The notes below the pieces were generated by a model. It did no database searches, had not been told where the DNA came from, and worked only from the letters and a program-made list of their open reading frames with translations. This document shows, piece after piece, positions 1-9,576 of a stretch of DNA of 64,000 nucleotides (the first letter of the stretch is position 1; each line of letters starts with the position of its first letter). The position numbers and the translations under genes were made by a program. The stretch is from Moraxella sp. VT-16-12 (GTDB lineage Bacteria > Pseudomonadota > Gammaproteobacteria > Pseudomonadales > Moraxellaceae), in NCBI RefSeq assembly GCF_002224245.2, contig NZ_NKHK02000004.1, forward strand, positions 124,001-188,000, written 5' to 3'.

Positions 1-199
1 GTTGCCATGCACCTAAGTTGAGCATAATCTCACGAGATAAGTGCGTCAGAGCAATCTCACGCCCATCATAAGCAGGGTGTGCAATGCCATCAAGGGGGGC
101 TTTTTCAATGATGGCGATTTGTAAATCAGTGTCTTTAAAATGCCGAGCAAAGGCAAGACCAGCAGGTCCTGCTCCGATGATGATGATGTCATAAGTCAT
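1..199 (-). CDS. FAD-dependent ubiquinone-biosynthesis-type hydroxylase (5' end only)
   Basis: Only the first 66 codons lie in the window; the gene runs off the left edge. The protein begins with MTYDIIIIGAGPAGLAFA, a classic FAD-binding Rossmann fold (GxGxxG at residues 9-14), followed after about 30 residues by a DGREIALTHLS stretch, which resembles the conserved D-R-ALS segment of the UbiH/UbiF/Coq6 flavin hydroxylases that hydroxylate the ubiquinone ring. The ATG at 197-199 is preceded by an AGGAG ribosome binding site. It lies 9 nt downstream of the small gene at 209-607 and probably shares its transcript with apbE. Which ring position it hydroxylates cannot be told from this fragment. 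Confidence 0.75.
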   Translation of the reverse strand, partial: MTYDIIIIGAGPAGLAFARHFKDTDLQIAIIEKAPLDGIAHPAYDGREIALTHLSREIMLNLGAWQ

Positions 200-208
200 G
201 AAGCACTC

Positions 209-607
209 CTAGGGGTTTTGTATGATGGACAGTTCTTCTTTGATGAGTTTTCTTAGCCAAACTTTTAGGTCTTCGGACTGCTGTGCCATTTGCTCACTTA
301 AAAAATCATCAAGCTGATTGGATAATTTTTTATAAATCACATCTTCTAAGGCATTTAACTCTTCATTGCTTGGTGTATTGGCTGATGTGGGTGTGTTGTC
401 GCTGGTGGGCGTGGTGTCATAGATGTGCAAAAGTTTGGTGATGTCTTCATCAAAATTTTGATGACTAAAACGAAACTCTTGGGCAGGCTGGTTGCTTTTT
501 AGTAGGGCGATGATGTCTTCAAGCTCTTGGTGAAAGGCTTGTTTGGCGATGACAGGTATGGATAACCAACGTTTGGAAAATTGGGGAGATGGGCTAAACA
601 CACTCAT
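209..607 (-). CDS. Small conserved-looking hypothetical protein
   Basis: A 132-residue protein that I do not recognise. It has no signal peptide or membrane segment. A Ser/Thr/Pro/Asn-rich low-complexity linker (about residues 64-80) separates an N-terminal helical part from an acidic, probably coiled C-terminal helix rich in Glu, Leu and Gln. Its start codon overlaps the apbE stop codon (ATGA at 604-607), and the UbiH-like gene begins 9 nt after its stop, so it is almost certainly translated from the apbE message. The overlap and reading-frame quality support a real gene; no function can be given. Confidence 0.6.
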   Translation of the reverse strand: MSVFSPSPQFSKRWLSIPVIAKQAFHQELEDIIALLKSNQPAQEFRFSHQNFDEDITKLLHIYDTTPTSDNTPTSANTPSNEELNALEDVIYKKLSNQLDDFLSEQMAQQSEDLKVWLRKLIKEELSIIQNP

Positions 608-1662
608 GGACGATTCTCTGTTTTGTTAGTAGGGTTAAAGGTGTTAGTATAGGCTTGTGAATAAATAATTTCTAGGGTTTTTTGGTTATTTTCACCAATA
701 AAAATGGCGATGATGTCATTATCATTTGCCATCTGTATGGCTTTATCAGCAGGGACGGCCGATAAAGCGGTTGCCCAACCATCTGCAATGGCGGTGGTAT
801 CACTAATGACACTGATGCTGGCAAAGCCATTTTGGACAGGGTGTGCGGTGATGGGGCTGATGGTATGGCTGTATGTTTGACCATCATATTCTAAACGATT
901 TCTATAATTACCACTGGTTGCCATGCTTTGACCGCTTAGTAAGACGGTGGTCATAATTTCACGTTCTGATACCGTACTGCCAACAATGGGCTTGTCAATG
1001 GCGAGTGTCCACGGTTTGCCTTTGTTATTAACGCCACCTGTGGCAATCTCTCCGCCTATCTCCACCATAAAATTTTTAATGTGGTATTGAGATTTTAGCA
1101 CATCAGCGATGGCATCCACACCATAGCCTTTGGCAATCGCTGAAAAATCAAGCCCCACGCCATTGTTGGTTTTGGTCAGCTTATCACCTGATAGCACCAC
1201 TTTATCTAGCCCAATTTTGTCTTGTACAGCATGGATTTGGTCGGCGGTTGGGGGATTTTGTAGGCGTTCAATATTCATGCTGCTACCAAATCCCCACAGC
1301 TCCACCAAAGGGTAAACTGTAGGGTCAAAGGCGTGGTGGGATTTTTTGTAAATCATGCGGCTATCATCTAATACTTTGATAAAATCGCTGTCTATTTGTA
1401 TCGTTTGCCCTGCTGGTAGGGCGTTAAATTTGGAGATGGTGCTGTTTTTGTCATAGGTGGACATACTGGCATTGATTTGGGCTAGGCGTTCATCAATGCT
1501 ATTTTGAATGTCGCTGATGGCAACGTTTTTGGGGGCTTCAAAGGTGATGTGATAGCTTGTTCCCATCGTTTGCCCGTCTATTTTTTGATAAGATGGGGCA
1601 GGCTGGCAGGCGGTTAGTAGAGTGATTGTTAGGCAGGTGGTGGCAATAGATGTTTTCATCAT
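604..1662 (-). CDS. apbE: FAD:protein FMN transferase (ApbE)
   Basis: Periplasmic flavin transferase of 352 residues that uses FAD to attach FMN through a phosphoester bond to Thr in target proteins. The N-terminus is a lipoprotein signal ending in LLTAC (Cys19), so the enzyme should be anchored to a membrane and face the periplasm. Family landmarks include the N-terminal GQTMGTSYHITF block, GLDFSAIAKGYGVD, and a VEIGGEIATGG loop. The known substrates NqrB and NqrC are encoded by the operon at 5722-7759 on the same strand, and both carry the SGAT acceptor motif. Two adjacent ATG codons could start it (1660-1662 or 1657-1659). Confidence 0.93.
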   Translation of the reverse strand: MMKTSIATTCLTITLLTACQPAPSYQKIDGQTMGTSYHITFEAPKNVAISDIQNSIDERLAQINASMSTYDKNSTISKFNALPAGQTIQIDSDFIKVLDDSRMIYKKSHHAFDPTVYPLVELWGFGSSMNIERLQNPPTADQIHAVQDKIGLDKVVLSGDKLTKTNNGVGLDFSAIAKGYGVDAIADVLKSQYHIKNFMVEIGGEIATGGVNNKGKPWTLAIDKPIVGSTVSEREIMTTVLLSGQSMATSGNYRNRLEYDGQTYSHTISPITAHPVQNGFASISVISDTTAIADGWATALSAVPADKAIQMANDNDIIAIFIGENNQKTLEIIYSQAYTNTFNPTNKTENRP

Positions 1663-1721
1663 AAATGGGTAAAAATTTGTATTTTAACACAAGCAGTCAA
1701 ATAAAAACCAAGGCAAATAAG

Positions 1722-1748
1722 AAAAATCCGCCCATCAAGCGGATTTTT
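1722..1748 (-). terminator. Intrinsic terminator after metY
   Basis: Read on the minus strand, AAATCCGC and GCGGATTT form an 8-bp stem with a short loop, followed by a run of T. It lies between the metY stop and the apbE start, so apbE probably needs its own promoter in the roughly 60 bp between this hairpin and its ATG. Confidence 0.75.
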
Positions 1749-1762
1749 AAAACAAATCAATC

Positions 1763-3040
1763 TTACACCTTATCAAGAGCCTGCTCTAAATCAGCAATCA
1801 AATCATCAATATGCTCAATACCAATGGACAAACGCACCATGTCTTCGCTCACCCCAGCTTTGGCAAGCTCATCGGTGCTCAGCTGACGGTGTGTGGTGCT
1901 GGCAGGGTGGCAAGCCAGACTTTTGGCATCACCAATATTGACAAGGCGAGTAAATAATCCTAAGGCATCAATAAAGCGAGTGCCACCTGCAACGCCATCT
2001 TGTACACCAAAAGACAAGATAGCAGAAGGTTTGCCACCTAAGTATTTTTTGGCAAGTTCATGTTGTGGGTGGCTTGGTAGTCCTGCATAATTTACCCAGC
2101 TAACTTTGGGGTGGTTGTGTAGATATTGGGCGACTTTTTGGGCGTTTTCGGTGTGGCGTTCCATGCGTAAAGACAGAGTTTCTAGCCCTTGTAAAATCAA
2201 AAATGCATTCATGGGGCTAATTGCTCCGCCAGTATTACGAAGTGGCACGACTCTGGCACGAGCAATAAACGCCGCTGCCCCAAGTGCTTCTACATAATTG
2301 ACACCATGATAGCTTAGGTCAGGGGTGTTAAGTGATTTAAAACGTTCTGGATAATCCCCCCAAGCAAATTTGCCACCATCAACAATGATACCGCCTAGGC
2401 TTGTGCCATGACCGCCGATGTATTTGGTCAAAGAATGTACCACAATATCCGCCCCATGTTTAAAGGGTTTGAGTAGGGCAGGCGTGGCAACAGTGTTATC
2501 CACCACCACAGGCACACCAAACTCATGAGCGATGGCACTGATGGCTTCTAAATCCACGATATTACCCAAAGGGTTGCCAATGGATTCTACAAAAACCAGT
2601 TTGGTTTTGTCATCAATCTTATCACGCAAACTTTCAGGGTCATTGCCATCAAAAAAGCGTACGTCAATGCCTTGTTTGGGCAATGTGTGAGCAAATAGGT
2701 TGTAAGTGCCACCATACAGCTGACTGACAGAGGCAATGTTGTCGCCTGCTTCGGTGATGGTCTGTATGGCATAAGTGATGGCGGTCATGCCCGAGGACAC
2801 CGCCAATGCCCCAATGCCCCCTTCAAGAGCAGCCAAGCGAGCTTCTAGTACGGCGGTGGTGGGGTTCATGATGCGAGTGTAGATGTTGCCTTGTACTTTT
2901 AAATCAAACAAATCTGCCCCATGTTGTGTGTCATCAAAGGCATAAGAGGTGGTTTGATAAATTGGTACTGCCACAGCTTTGGTGGTTGGTTCTGGGCTAA
3001 ATCCTGCGTGAATGGCAAGGGTTTCGTCTTTGTGGCTCAT
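1763..3040 (-). CDS. metY: O-acetylhomoserine sulfhydrylase (MetY/Met17 type)
   Basis: A 425-residue PLP enzyme of the Cys/Met metabolism family. It converts O-acetyl-L-homoserine and sulfide to homocysteine in direct-sulfhydrylation methionine synthesis. Visible signatures are the N-terminal [13 protein letters not shown], the cofactor-site [18 protein letters not shown], and [16 protein letters not shown], which contains the Schiff-base lysine. The extra length compared with cystathionine gamma-synthases (about 390 residues), including an insert around [11 protein letters not shown], is typical of MetY rather than MetB. It is flanked by its own terminator downstream and by the nqrF terminator upstream, so it is likely monocistronic. 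Confidence 0.92.
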   Translation of the reverse strand: MSHKDETLAIHAGFSPEPTTKAVAVPIYQTTSYAFDDTQHGADLFDLKVQGNIYTRIMNPTTAVLEARLAALEGGIGALAVSSGMTAITYAIQTITEAGDNIASVSQLYGGTYNLFAHTLPKQGIDVRFFDGNDPESLRDKIDDKTKLVFVESIGNPLGNIVDLEAISAIAHEFGVPVVVDNTVATPALLKPFKHGADIVVHSLTKYIGGHGTSLGGIIVDGGKFAWGDYPERFKSLNTPDLSYHGVNYVEALGAAAFIARARVVPLRNTGGAISPMNAFLILQGLETLSLRMERHTENAQKVAQYLHNHPKVSWVNYAGLPSHPQHELAKKYLGGKPSAILSFGVQDGVAGGTRFIDALGLFTRLVNIGDAKSLACHPASTTHRQLSTDELAKAGVSEDMVRLSIGIEHIDDLIADLEQALDKV

Positions 3041-3155
3041 GATGTTCCTTATGGTTTGGTATGATGGTATTTTTGGATAAAAATGAGTAATATCATAACA
3101 AAATTATCAAAAAAGACAAGGCGATAAATTTTTTATCAGTATAAAAATTTGTCAT

Positions 3156-3186
3156 AAAAAATCCGCCCCTAATGGAGCGGATTTTG
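3156..3186 (-). terminator. Intrinsic terminator of the nqr operon
   Basis: On the minus strand AATCCGCTCC pairs with GGGGCGGATT around an ATTA loop (one U-G wobble) and is followed by TTTTTTAT. It lies 20 nt after the nqrF stop codon and ends the six-gene operon. Confidence 0.85.
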
Positions 3187-3206
3187 TGTCAATCCCAAAT
3201 CTAGGA

Positions 3207-4439
3207 TTAGCCACCAAAGTCATCAAGTAAGATATTTTCATCTTCTACGCCTAGCGATTTAAGCATATTGATGACCGCAGCATTCATCACTGGTGGACCA
3301 CACATATAAAACTCGCAGTCTTCTGGGGCTGGGTGGTCTTTTAGATAGTTTTCATACAGGACATTGTGGATAAAGCCTGTATAGCCTTCCCAATTGTCTT
3401 CTGGTTGTGGGTCAGATAGAGCAACGTGCCATTCAAAGTTAGGAAACTCGGCAGCCAGTCCGTCATAGTCTTCCACATAAAACATCTCACGCTTGGAGCG
3501 TGCACCATACCAAAAGCTGATTTTGCGGTCAGAATTTAGGCGTTTTAATTGGTCAAAGATGTGCGAACGCATGGGTGCCATACCCGCACCGCCACCGATA
3601 AAGACCATCTCAGCTTTGGTGTCTTTGGCAAAGAACTCACCATAAGGACCAGATACGGTAATCTTATCACCTGGTTTTAGGCTAAACACATACGATGACA
3701 TTTTACCTGGGGGAGTGCCTTCGGGTTCACGTGGTGGTGGACTGGCGATACGAATGTTAAATTTGATGATGCCTTTTTCTTCGGGATAGTTTGCCATAGA
3801 GTAGGCACGAATGACAGGCTCAGTAACGGTAGATGTATAACGCCATAGGTTGAAGTTATCCCAATCTTCGTGATATTCTTTGGCAATGTCAAAATCTTTA
3901 TAATGCACCGTATGTGGCGGAGCTTCTAGCTGCACATAGCCACCAGCACGAAACGGCACGACTTCCCCTTCGGGGATTTTGAGTGTCAGCTCTTTAATAA
4001 AGGTTGCCACGTTGTCGTTAGAGATGACCTCACACTCCCATTTTTTGACATCAAAAAACTCAGGGTCAATCTCAATTTTCATGTCTTGTTTGACGGCGAC
4101 CTGACACGCCAAACGCATGCCATCACGAATCTCACCTTGGGTAAAATGCCCCTCTTCGGTGGGTAAAATAGAGCCACCACCGTCCAAAACTTTACAGCGA
4201 CATTGACCACAAGTGCCACCACCACCGCAAGCAGATGATAAAAAGATGCCCTCAGCAGCCAAAGTTTGTAAAAGCTTGCCACCTGCGGGTGTTACGACAT
4301 TATTGTCAGGGTTTTCATTGATATTGATGGTTACGTTGCCAGAGCTTACCAATCGTGAGCGAGCGATAAGAATAATCACCACAAGGCTCATGATGATGGC
4401 GGTAAACATGGCAACACCACCGAATGCTGTACCAAACAT
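3207..4439 (-). CDS. nqrF: Na+-translocating NADH:quinone reductase subunit F
   Basis: Electron-entry subunit of Na+-NQR (410 residues). It oxidises NADH on FAD and passes electrons to a 2Fe-2S cluster. An N-terminal membrane helix spans about residues 8-27. The ferredoxin-like domain has cluster cysteines at 71, 77, 80 and 112 ([10 protein letters not shown] then LACQ). The C-terminal part has the FAD motif [11 protein letters not shown], the [16 protein letters not shown] loop, and the CGPPVMN and terminal DDFGG segments typical of NqrF. It is the last gene of the operon, 9 nt after nqrE, followed by a terminator. All the redox ligands appear intact. Confidence 0.98.
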   Translation of the reverse strand: MFGTAFGGVAMFTAIIMSLVVIILIARSRLVSSGNVTININENPDNNVVTPAGGKLLQTLAAEGIFLSSACGGGGTCGQCRCKVLDGGGSILPTEEGHFTQGEIRDGMRLACQVAVKQDMKIEIDPEFFDVKKWECEVISNDNVATFIKELTLKIPEGEVVPFRAGGYVQLEAPPHTVHYKDFDIAKEYHEDWDNFNLWRYTSTVTEPVIRAYSMANYPEEKGIIKFNIRIASPPPREPEGTPPGKMSSYVFSLKPGDKITVSGPYGEFFAKDTKAEMVFIGGGAGMAPMRSHIFDQLKRLNSDRKISFWYGARSKREMFYVEDYDGLAAEFPNFEWHVALSDPQPEDNWEGYTGFIHNVLYENYLKDHPAPEDCEFYMCGPPVMNAAVINMLKSLGVEDENILLDDFGG

Positions 4440-4448
4440 GGTTTCTCC

Positions 4449-5057
4449 TTATAGACTCATACCGCCAAATGACATAAAGCCAAGCGACATCAAACCAACA
4501 GTAACAAAGGTAATGCCTAGACCACGTAGCGGTGCTGGTACGTCTGAATATTTGAGCTTTTCACGTACACCTGCTAAAGTGGCAATCGCCAGCGCCCAGC
4601 CAAAGCCAGAACCCACGCCATAAACAATGGATTCGCCAAAGTTATAATCACGCTCCACCATAAACAGTACGCCACCCATGATGGCACAGTTTACAGTAAT
4701 CAGTGGCAAAAATACCCCCAATGCGTTATATAGGCTTGGGACAAATTTGTCCAAAAACATTTCCATGATTTGTACCACGGCAGCAATCAAGGCGATGTAG
4801 CTTAAAAAGCCCAAAAAGGACAAATCGGTACTAGGAAAACCTGCCCATGCCAACGCCCCATCTTTCAACAAAAATTGATAGAGCAAGTTGTTTAGGGGAA
4901 CGGTGATTGCCATCACCACCACAACTGCGATACCAAGACCGATGGCGGTGGAGATTTTTTTGGAGATGGCGATAAATGTACACATACCCAAGAAAAAGGC
5001 AAGTGCCATGTTTTCAATGAATACGGACGTGATGAATAAACTGATATAGTGTCCCAT
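4449..5057 (-). CDS. nqrE: Na+-translocating NADH:quinone reductase subunit E
   Basis: Integral membrane subunit of 202 residues, the usual length, with about six hydrophobic helices. NqrD and NqrE are an inverted-topology pair that helps form the ion path and shares an intramembrane 2Fe-2S cluster; cysteines are visible in FFLGMCTF (first helix) and in TVNCAIMGG (mid-protein), as in the family. The start codon overlaps the nqrD stop (TAATG), so translation is probably coupled. Confidence 0.97.
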   Translation of the reverse strand: MGHYISLFITSVFIENMALAFFLGMCTFIAISKKISTAIGLGIAVVVVMAITVPLNNLLYQFLLKDGALAWAGFPSTDLSFLGFLSYIALIAAVVQIMEMFLDKFVPSLYNALGVFLPLITVNCAIMGGVLFMVERDYNFGESIVYGVGSGFGWALAIATLAGVREKLKYSDVPAPLRGLGITFVTVGLMSLGFMSFGGMSL

Positions 5058-5719
5058 TAGTGTCCTCCCATGCCCTTAGATTGTGGTTTTAGGGTGTATT
5101 CGGCAGGTTCAACTTGTTCAGGTTTCCAAATACGAATGATGGCGATAAATAGTGCAATCACAAAGAACGCCGATGGTGGCAGCAACAGCAAACCATTTGG
5201 AATGTACCAACCGCCATCTGTGGCTTTTTCCAAAAGCTGAATGCCAAACCAACTGCCATTACCTAAAATCTCACGAATGCTTGCCACAAAAATCAGCACC
5301 GCTGAATAGCCCAAGCCGTTACCAATGCCGTCCAAAAAGCTAGGAATGGGCGGGTTGCTCATGGCATAGGCTTCGGCACGGCCCATGACGATACAGTTGG
5401 TGATAATCAGTCCAACAAATACCGACAAGGATTTAGCGACATCATAGGCGACCGCTTTTAGGATTTGGTCTACCACAATCACCAGCGATGCAATCACCAC
5501 CATCTGTACGATGATACGAATGGATGATGGGATTTTGTTACGGATAATGGAGATAAAAAAGCTAGAAAACGCCGTTACCAAAGTTAGGGCAATACACATC
5601 ACCAAAGCGTTTTTGACGCTGGTGGTTACTGCAAGTGCCGAACAAATGCCCAAGATTTGCAGGGCGATGGGGTTGTTATTAAAAATCGGCGTGGTTAAAA
5701 TCTTTTTGGTGTCCGCCAT
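5057..5719 (-). CDS. nqrD: Na+-translocating NADH:quinone reductase subunit D
   Basis: Membrane subunit of 220 residues, homologous to NqrE and to RnfE. The first helix holds [16 protein letters not shown] and a central helix holds [16 protein letters not shown], the two places where the family keeps the cysteines of the NqrD/E intramembrane iron-sulfur site. About six transmembrane segments are apparent. The gene follows nqrC by 2 nt and overlaps nqrE by 1 nt, keeping the canonical nqrABCDEF order. Confidence 0.97.
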   Translation of the reverse strand: MADTKKILTTPIFNNNPIALQILGICSALAVTTSVKNALVMCIALTLVTAFSSFFISIIRNKIPSSIRIIVQMVVIASLVIVVDQILKAVAYDVAKSLSVFVGLIITNCIVMGRAEAYAMSNPPIPSFLDGIGNGLGYSAVLIFVASIREILGNGSWFGIQLLEKATDGGWYIPNGLLLLPPSAFFVIALFIAIIRIWKPEQVEPAEYTLKPQSKGMGGH

Positions 5720-5721
5720 GA

Positions 5722-6528
5722 TTATGCTCCTTTGCCGTCAGCTTTATTGGCTTTTAGGTTATCCAAAAACGGCTTGTAACCGTCTGCCCCTAGCCAAAAC
5801 TGAACCATGTTATTTACACCACGACCTGTCAAGGTAGCACCACTTATGCCGTCCACCTGTTCAGGTTTGGCAGTCCCTGCTTTGGCAACACCCATGATGA
5901 CATCACCATTGTCGTTGTGGGCTTTTTTACCCACCCATAAGGCACGCCAAGGTTCATCAGCGATACGAGAACCCAAACCGGGGGTTTCTTTATGCTCGTA
6001 GAAATTTACGCCCTTGATGGTATTAAAATCCTTGTCCAGTGTAAGCAGTCCATAGATTTGACCCCACAGACCCGCTCCGTGAAATGGCAACACGAGCATT
6101 TCAATTTGACCGCTTGCGTCTTTGGCGATATAGGCTTTACTAAACTTAGGTTTGCCACCAATGCCTGCTATGTCATTGCTTAGTGGCGTGCTAAGAGCGG
6201 GCGTGCGAGCGGCTTTGGCGACATTATAACTGTTGATGTCGCTAATCCCTGCTTGGGCGAGCTCTTCGTCTGTGGCAAATTGACCTGTTTCAAGATTGAC
6301 CATTTTAACTTCAAAAGCCGAAAAACGCTCTGCCACCACACTGTTGGTGTCTTTGGCAGGGTCAAATTTACCTGTGGCAATCAAGACGTTTTTGTTAAAG
6401 TCTAATGTGCTGTTTTCGGTTTGTTTTGGTTTTAGACCAACCGCCACCGATGATACCGCAATGGAGCAAACCAAGCACAGTACCAGTGCAGTTACGATGG
6501 TCGTAACGTTGCTATTTTTGGCTGACAT
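5722..6528 (-). CDS. nqrC: Na+-translocating NADH:quinone reductase subunit C
   Basis: Subunit of 268 residues with one N-terminal membrane anchor (about residues 10-31) and a large periplasmic FMN-binding domain. The covalent FMN site is visible as [10 protein letters not shown] (SGAT at 229-232, Thr232 the expected acceptor), which must be modified by ApbE after export; apbE is 4 kb downstream on the same strand. The GLWGQIYG and [12 protein letters not shown]-like ([13 protein letters not shown]) segments are standard NqrC landmarks. The reading frame begins 17 nt inside the end of nqrB. Confidence 0.97.
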   Translation of the reverse strand: MSAKNSNVTTIVTALVLCLVCSIAVSSVAVGLKPKQTENSTLDFNKNVLIATGKFDPAKDTNSVVAERFSAFEVKMVNLETGQFATDEELAQAGISDINSYNVAKAARTPALSTPLSNDIAGIGGKPKFSKAYIAKDASGQIEMLVLPFHGAGLWGQIYGLLTLDKDFNTIKGVNFYEHKETPGLGSRIADEPWRALWVGKKAHNDNGDVIMGVAKAGTAKPEQVDGISGATLTGRGVNNMVQFWLGADGYKPFLDNLKANKADGKGA

Positions 6529-7759
6529 GAGCTAATCTCCGTGCTGTTTGACGTTTGATGTTGGCTTGTTTGACAAAATAGTCAAACAGTGGGGCAAACA
6601 AGTTGGCGAACAAGATGGCAAGCATGATGCCTTCTGGGAATGCTGGGTTTACCACACGAATGACCACCGTCATAAAACCGATAAGCAGTCCATAGCACCA
6701 GCGACCTGTATTGGTGTGAGCTGCTGACACAGGGTCAGTTGCCATAAACACCGCCCCAAACATAAAGCCACCGATGACCAAATGCCAATGCGGAGCTAGG
6801 CTCATCATGGGGTTGTCGCCACCTATCATATTAAAGATAAAGGCAGTCAGTAGCAGTCCAATCACCGCACCGAGTATCACACGCCAACTGGCAATCTTGG
6901 TGTAAATCAGCACCGCCCCACCAATCAAAATGGCAAGGGTGGACACTTCACCGATAGAGCCTTGCATATTACCCAAAAAGGCATCCGCCCAAGTGATGGT
7001 TTGACCATAGGCATTGACAAAAGCATCGGCAGGTGTGCCAGCAGCAGCTTGACCTAGGGGAGTAGCACCACTATAACCGTCTACGCTGGCAAGTCCTTTA
7101 ACGGCTGTCCATACGGCGTCCCCTGACATATAGGCAGGATAAGCAAAGTACAAAAACGCACGACCTGCCAAAGCGGGGTTAAGGAAGTTTTTGCCTGTAC
7201 CGCCAAAGACTTCTTTGGCAACCACCACACCAAAGCTAATGCCCAAAGCCACTTGCCATAGTGGAATGTCGGGGGGTAGCGATAGGGCAAATAGTACGGA
7301 CGTTACAAAGAAGCCTTCATTGACTTCATGTCCACGCACCACCGCAAAGATGACTTCCCAAAAAATCCCCACCGCAAAGGTAACAATATAAATGGGTAAA
7401 AACTGCATCGCACCATAAACAAAGCACGCCCAAAAACTGCTGGGGTCATAGCCTGCCATGCTCGTGATAGCGGTACGCCAACCTGTTGGGGTGATGCCAA
7501 AATACTGTATGGCGGTCAGTGCTTGAAAGCCGACATTATACATCCCCCAAAACATCACAGGGAAGGTACATAGCCACACCGTAATCATGATGCGTTTTAG
7601 GTCAATCCCATCACGCACATGGCTTGCCGAGTAGGTTTGTGATGATGGCTGACGAAAAAAGGTGTCAAACATCTCAAACACGGCATAATATTTTTCGTAT
7701 TTGCCACCTTTGGTAAAGGACGGCTCCATACGGTCAAAGATATTGTGAATAAATTTCAT
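6512..7759 (-). CDS. nqrB: Na+-translocating NADH:quinone reductase subunit B
   Basis: Polytopic subunit of 415 residues with about ten helices that carries covalent FMN, riboflavin and the Na+ channel together with NqrD/E. The flavinylation site [10 protein letters not shown] has SGAT at residues 230-233, with Thr233 the expected FMN acceptor. [18 protein letters not shown] in the central helices and [15 protein letters not shown] near the C-terminus are characteristic. The C-terminus overlaps nqrC by 17 nt; nqrA ends 3 nt upstream of its ATG. Confidence 0.98.
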   Translation of the reverse strand: MKFIHNIFDRMEPSFTKGGKYEKYYAVFEMFDTFFRQPSSQTYSASHVRDGIDLKRIMITVWLCTFPVMFWGMYNVGFQALTAIQYFGITPTGWRTAITSMAGYDPSSFWACFVYGAMQFLPIYIVTFAVGIFWEVIFAVVRGHEVNEGFFVTSVLFALSLPPDIPLWQVALGISFGVVVAKEVFGGTGKNFLNPALAGRAFLYFAYPAYMSGDAVWTAVKGLASVDGYSGATPLGQAAAGTPADAFVNAYGQTITWADAFLGNMQGSIGEVSTLAILIGGAVLIYTKIASWRVILGAVIGLLLTAFIFNMIGGDNPMMSLAPHWHLVIGGFMFGAVFMATDPVSAAHTNTGRWCYGLLIGFMTVVIRVVNPAFPEGIMLAILFANLFAPLFDYFVKQANIKRQTARRLAHVSQK

Positions 7760-7762
7760 CGT

Positions 7763-9109
7763 TTAGCCTTCCTGCTCAATACGGGTCAAGTTATCACGCA
7801 AAATATCACCAAATTCATATTTACCGGGCGATACAAAGGTGCAAAGTGCCAAATCTTCTTCATCAAGCTCCAACGCCCCAAGCTCCACCGCTTCTATGAT
7901 GTCGCCAACAATGAGTGAGCGAAGTAGCTGAGTAGGCAGATAGTCTTGGGGCATGACCTTCTCAAAAGTGCCAATGGGTACCATCGCACGTGGTGAGCCG
8001 TTGGTTGATGTGGTAAAAGCAAACTTTTTGCCTTTGAAAAACTGTGAAATATAAATCGGTAAGGCAGAAAAGCGATTTGCTCCCAGCGTAAAAAAGTGCA
8101 TAGCAGGGCGTTCACGACCTTCGGCAAGTACAGATACTTGGTTGTGAAAACGTCCCAAATACGCCACCGTGCCACTGGCTTTACGCCCTGACAATACCGA
8201 ACCTGAGATGATGCGGTTGTCTGTGCCATTAAGCTGGTTTTGGGTCAGTTCATTTAAGTCTGCCCCACGAGTGGTCTTAATAAGACGTGGCTTGGCAACT
8301 GTGGTGCCTGCCAAACTGATGGTGCGTTCGGTGTGGATTTTACCAGTGGTAAACAGTTTGCCAATGGCAATCACATCTTGGTAACCAATCGTCCAAACCA
8401 CCACGCCACGAGCCAAGGGGTGCAAAAAGTGAATGTGCGTGCCTGCGTTGCCAGCAGGGTGCTTGCCTGTAAAACCATGATATTCGGTTTGGTTGCCTGT
8501 GGCAAGGTTTGTTGTCTTGGTGGGGGCTGTCGCTCCATGACACACAAAGGTTTTGGGTGATAGCACAGAGATGATGGCAAGACCGTCATTAAAGGCATCA
8601 ATATTGGCATTGATGATGTCAGCAGGGTCGGCGGCCAGTGGGTTGGTGTCGGTGGCGGTTACAAAAATGGCAGATGGTACGCTGTCAAGCTCAGGTGTGC
8701 GACTAAATGGACGGGTACGAAACGCCACCCATTCACCTGCGTTATTGAGCTGAGTTACCACATCATCACGGCTTAGCTTAGTTAGGGCGTCCGATGAATG
8801 TGCTTTAAAAGTAATCTCATCACCTGCCTGAGCAGCAATCACCAAACTTTCAAAGACACGGCGTTCGCCACGATTGATGGCGACAACTTTACCACTGACA
8901 GGAGCGGTGTATTTGACGCCCGCCCGCTTTTTGTCTTCAAACAACACCTGCCCTTTGGCGACAACATCGCCTTCCTTGACACTCATGGTAGGACGCATAC
9001 CGATATAATCATAACCGATAAGGGCAACATGAGTGGGTGTGTGTTCGCTAATTTCTTTGGTTGGCTCACCAGTAATTGGTAAATCCAACCCCTTTTTTAT
9101 GGTAATCAT
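7763..9109 (-). CDS. nqrA: Na+-translocating NADH:quinone reductase subunit A
   Basis: Peripheral cytoplasmic subunit of 448 residues, the usual length, involved in ubiquinone reduction. It opens with MITIKKGLDLPITGEP and contains VKEGDVVAKGQVLFEDKK and APVSGKVVAINRGERR, a barrel-sandwich domain like that of RnfC. It has no metal-ligand cysteine pattern, as expected for NqrA in contrast to RnfC. It is the first gene of the operon; the promoter should lie in the gene-free spacer upstream (9110-9576). Confidence 0.98.
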   Translation of the reverse strand: MITIKKGLDLPITGEPTKEISEHTPTHVALIGYDYIGMRPTMSVKEGDVVAKGQVLFEDKKRAGVKYTAPVSGKVVAINRGERRVFESLVIAAQAGDEITFKAHSSDALTKLSRDDVVTQLNNAGEWVAFRTRPFSRTPELDSVPSAIFVTATDTNPLAADPADIINANIDAFNDGLAIISVLSPKTFVCHGATAPTKTTNLATGNQTEYHGFTGKHPAGNAGTHIHFLHPLARGVVVWTIGYQDVIAIGKLFTTGKIHTERTISLAGTTVAKPRLIKTTRGADLNELTQNQLNGTDNRIISGSVLSGRKASGTVAYLGRFHNQVSVLAEGRERPAMHFFTLGANRFSALPIYISQFFKGKKFAFTTSTNGSPRAMVPIGTFEKVMPQDYLPTQLLRSLIVGDIIEAVELGALELDEEDLALCTFVSPGKYEFGDILRDNLTRIEQEG

Positions 9110-9305
9110 AAGCGGATACTTAAATTAAGACCAGAACACACCAGCACAGGCAAACCCAACAGATTGTATGGTGTTAGGTGGCTACCTAAGTGGCTGGCTA
9201 CCAATTTTTTGATTGCAACTTAATGGATTGATAAAAATTAAGTAACATTCCAATTTGTTACCCAATGTTTGCTATCAATTCTTTATAGATACAATAAACC
9301 TTTCT

Positions 9306-9311
9306 ATTATA
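9306..9311 (-). promoter_or_regulatory. Candidate -10 box for the nqr operon
   Basis: Perfect TATAAT on the minus strand about 195 nt upstream of the nqrA ATG. I cannot see a convincing -35 hexamer at the right distance, so this is one candidate only; the implied leader would be long and contain the 16-nt palindrome near 9173-9188. Confidence 0.3.
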
Positions 9312-9390
9312 CGATAAAAAGACATAAATTTATAGTGTTTTCAACCATTAAATAAAACCTTGTTAAAACCATACAGTTGTTTAATTTTTT

Positions 9391-9475
9391 TGTTGATAAC
9401 CAAACATCACATAAAAAAATCAAAACATTATCAACAGATTAGTGATTGAAGTATGCAGATGTGTTTTGTGGATAA
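9391..9475. promoter_or_regulatory. Cluster of three DnaA-box 9-mers
   Basis: TTATCAACA occurs on the minus strand at 9391-9399 and on the plus strand at 9428-9436, and the consensus TTATCCACA occurs on the minus strand at 9467-9475. Starts are 37 and 39 bp apart. They lie between a very AT-rich segment and the hisA promoter. The matches are seen directly; binding by DnaA and any role (origin, titration site or control of hisA/nqr) is inference. Confidence 0.5.
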
Positions 9476-9518
9476 AATCGCAAATTTTAGGCGGTGTCAG
9501 CGTGTTTTGTAGGAGTGC

Positions 9519-9548
9519 TTGAATTGAGCAATGATAATTTGTTACAAT
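9519..9548 (+). promoter_or_regulatory. hisA promoter
   Basis: TTGAAT (9519-9524) and TACAAT (9543-9548) are separated by 18 bp, giving a start site near 9555 and a leader of about 20 nt before the hisA ATG. Confidence 0.5.
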
Positions 9549-9576
9549 CATAAATTTTAAATTTGGAGCTGTGATT

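Larger units (their letters stand above)
9110..9576. other. Gene-free AT-rich spacer between nqrA and hisA
   Basis: About 466 bp without a supportable gene, holding divergent control regions. On the nqr side there is a small palindrome TTAGGTAGCCACCTAA in the leader (about 9173-9188) and, further out, a TATAAT box on the minus strand at 9306-9311. The stretch 9230-9430 is very AT-rich. Three DnaA-box 9-mers lie at 9391-9475, followed by a good hisA promoter. The open frame on the minus strand here overlaps the hisA start and has no recognisable content. Confidence 0.7.
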
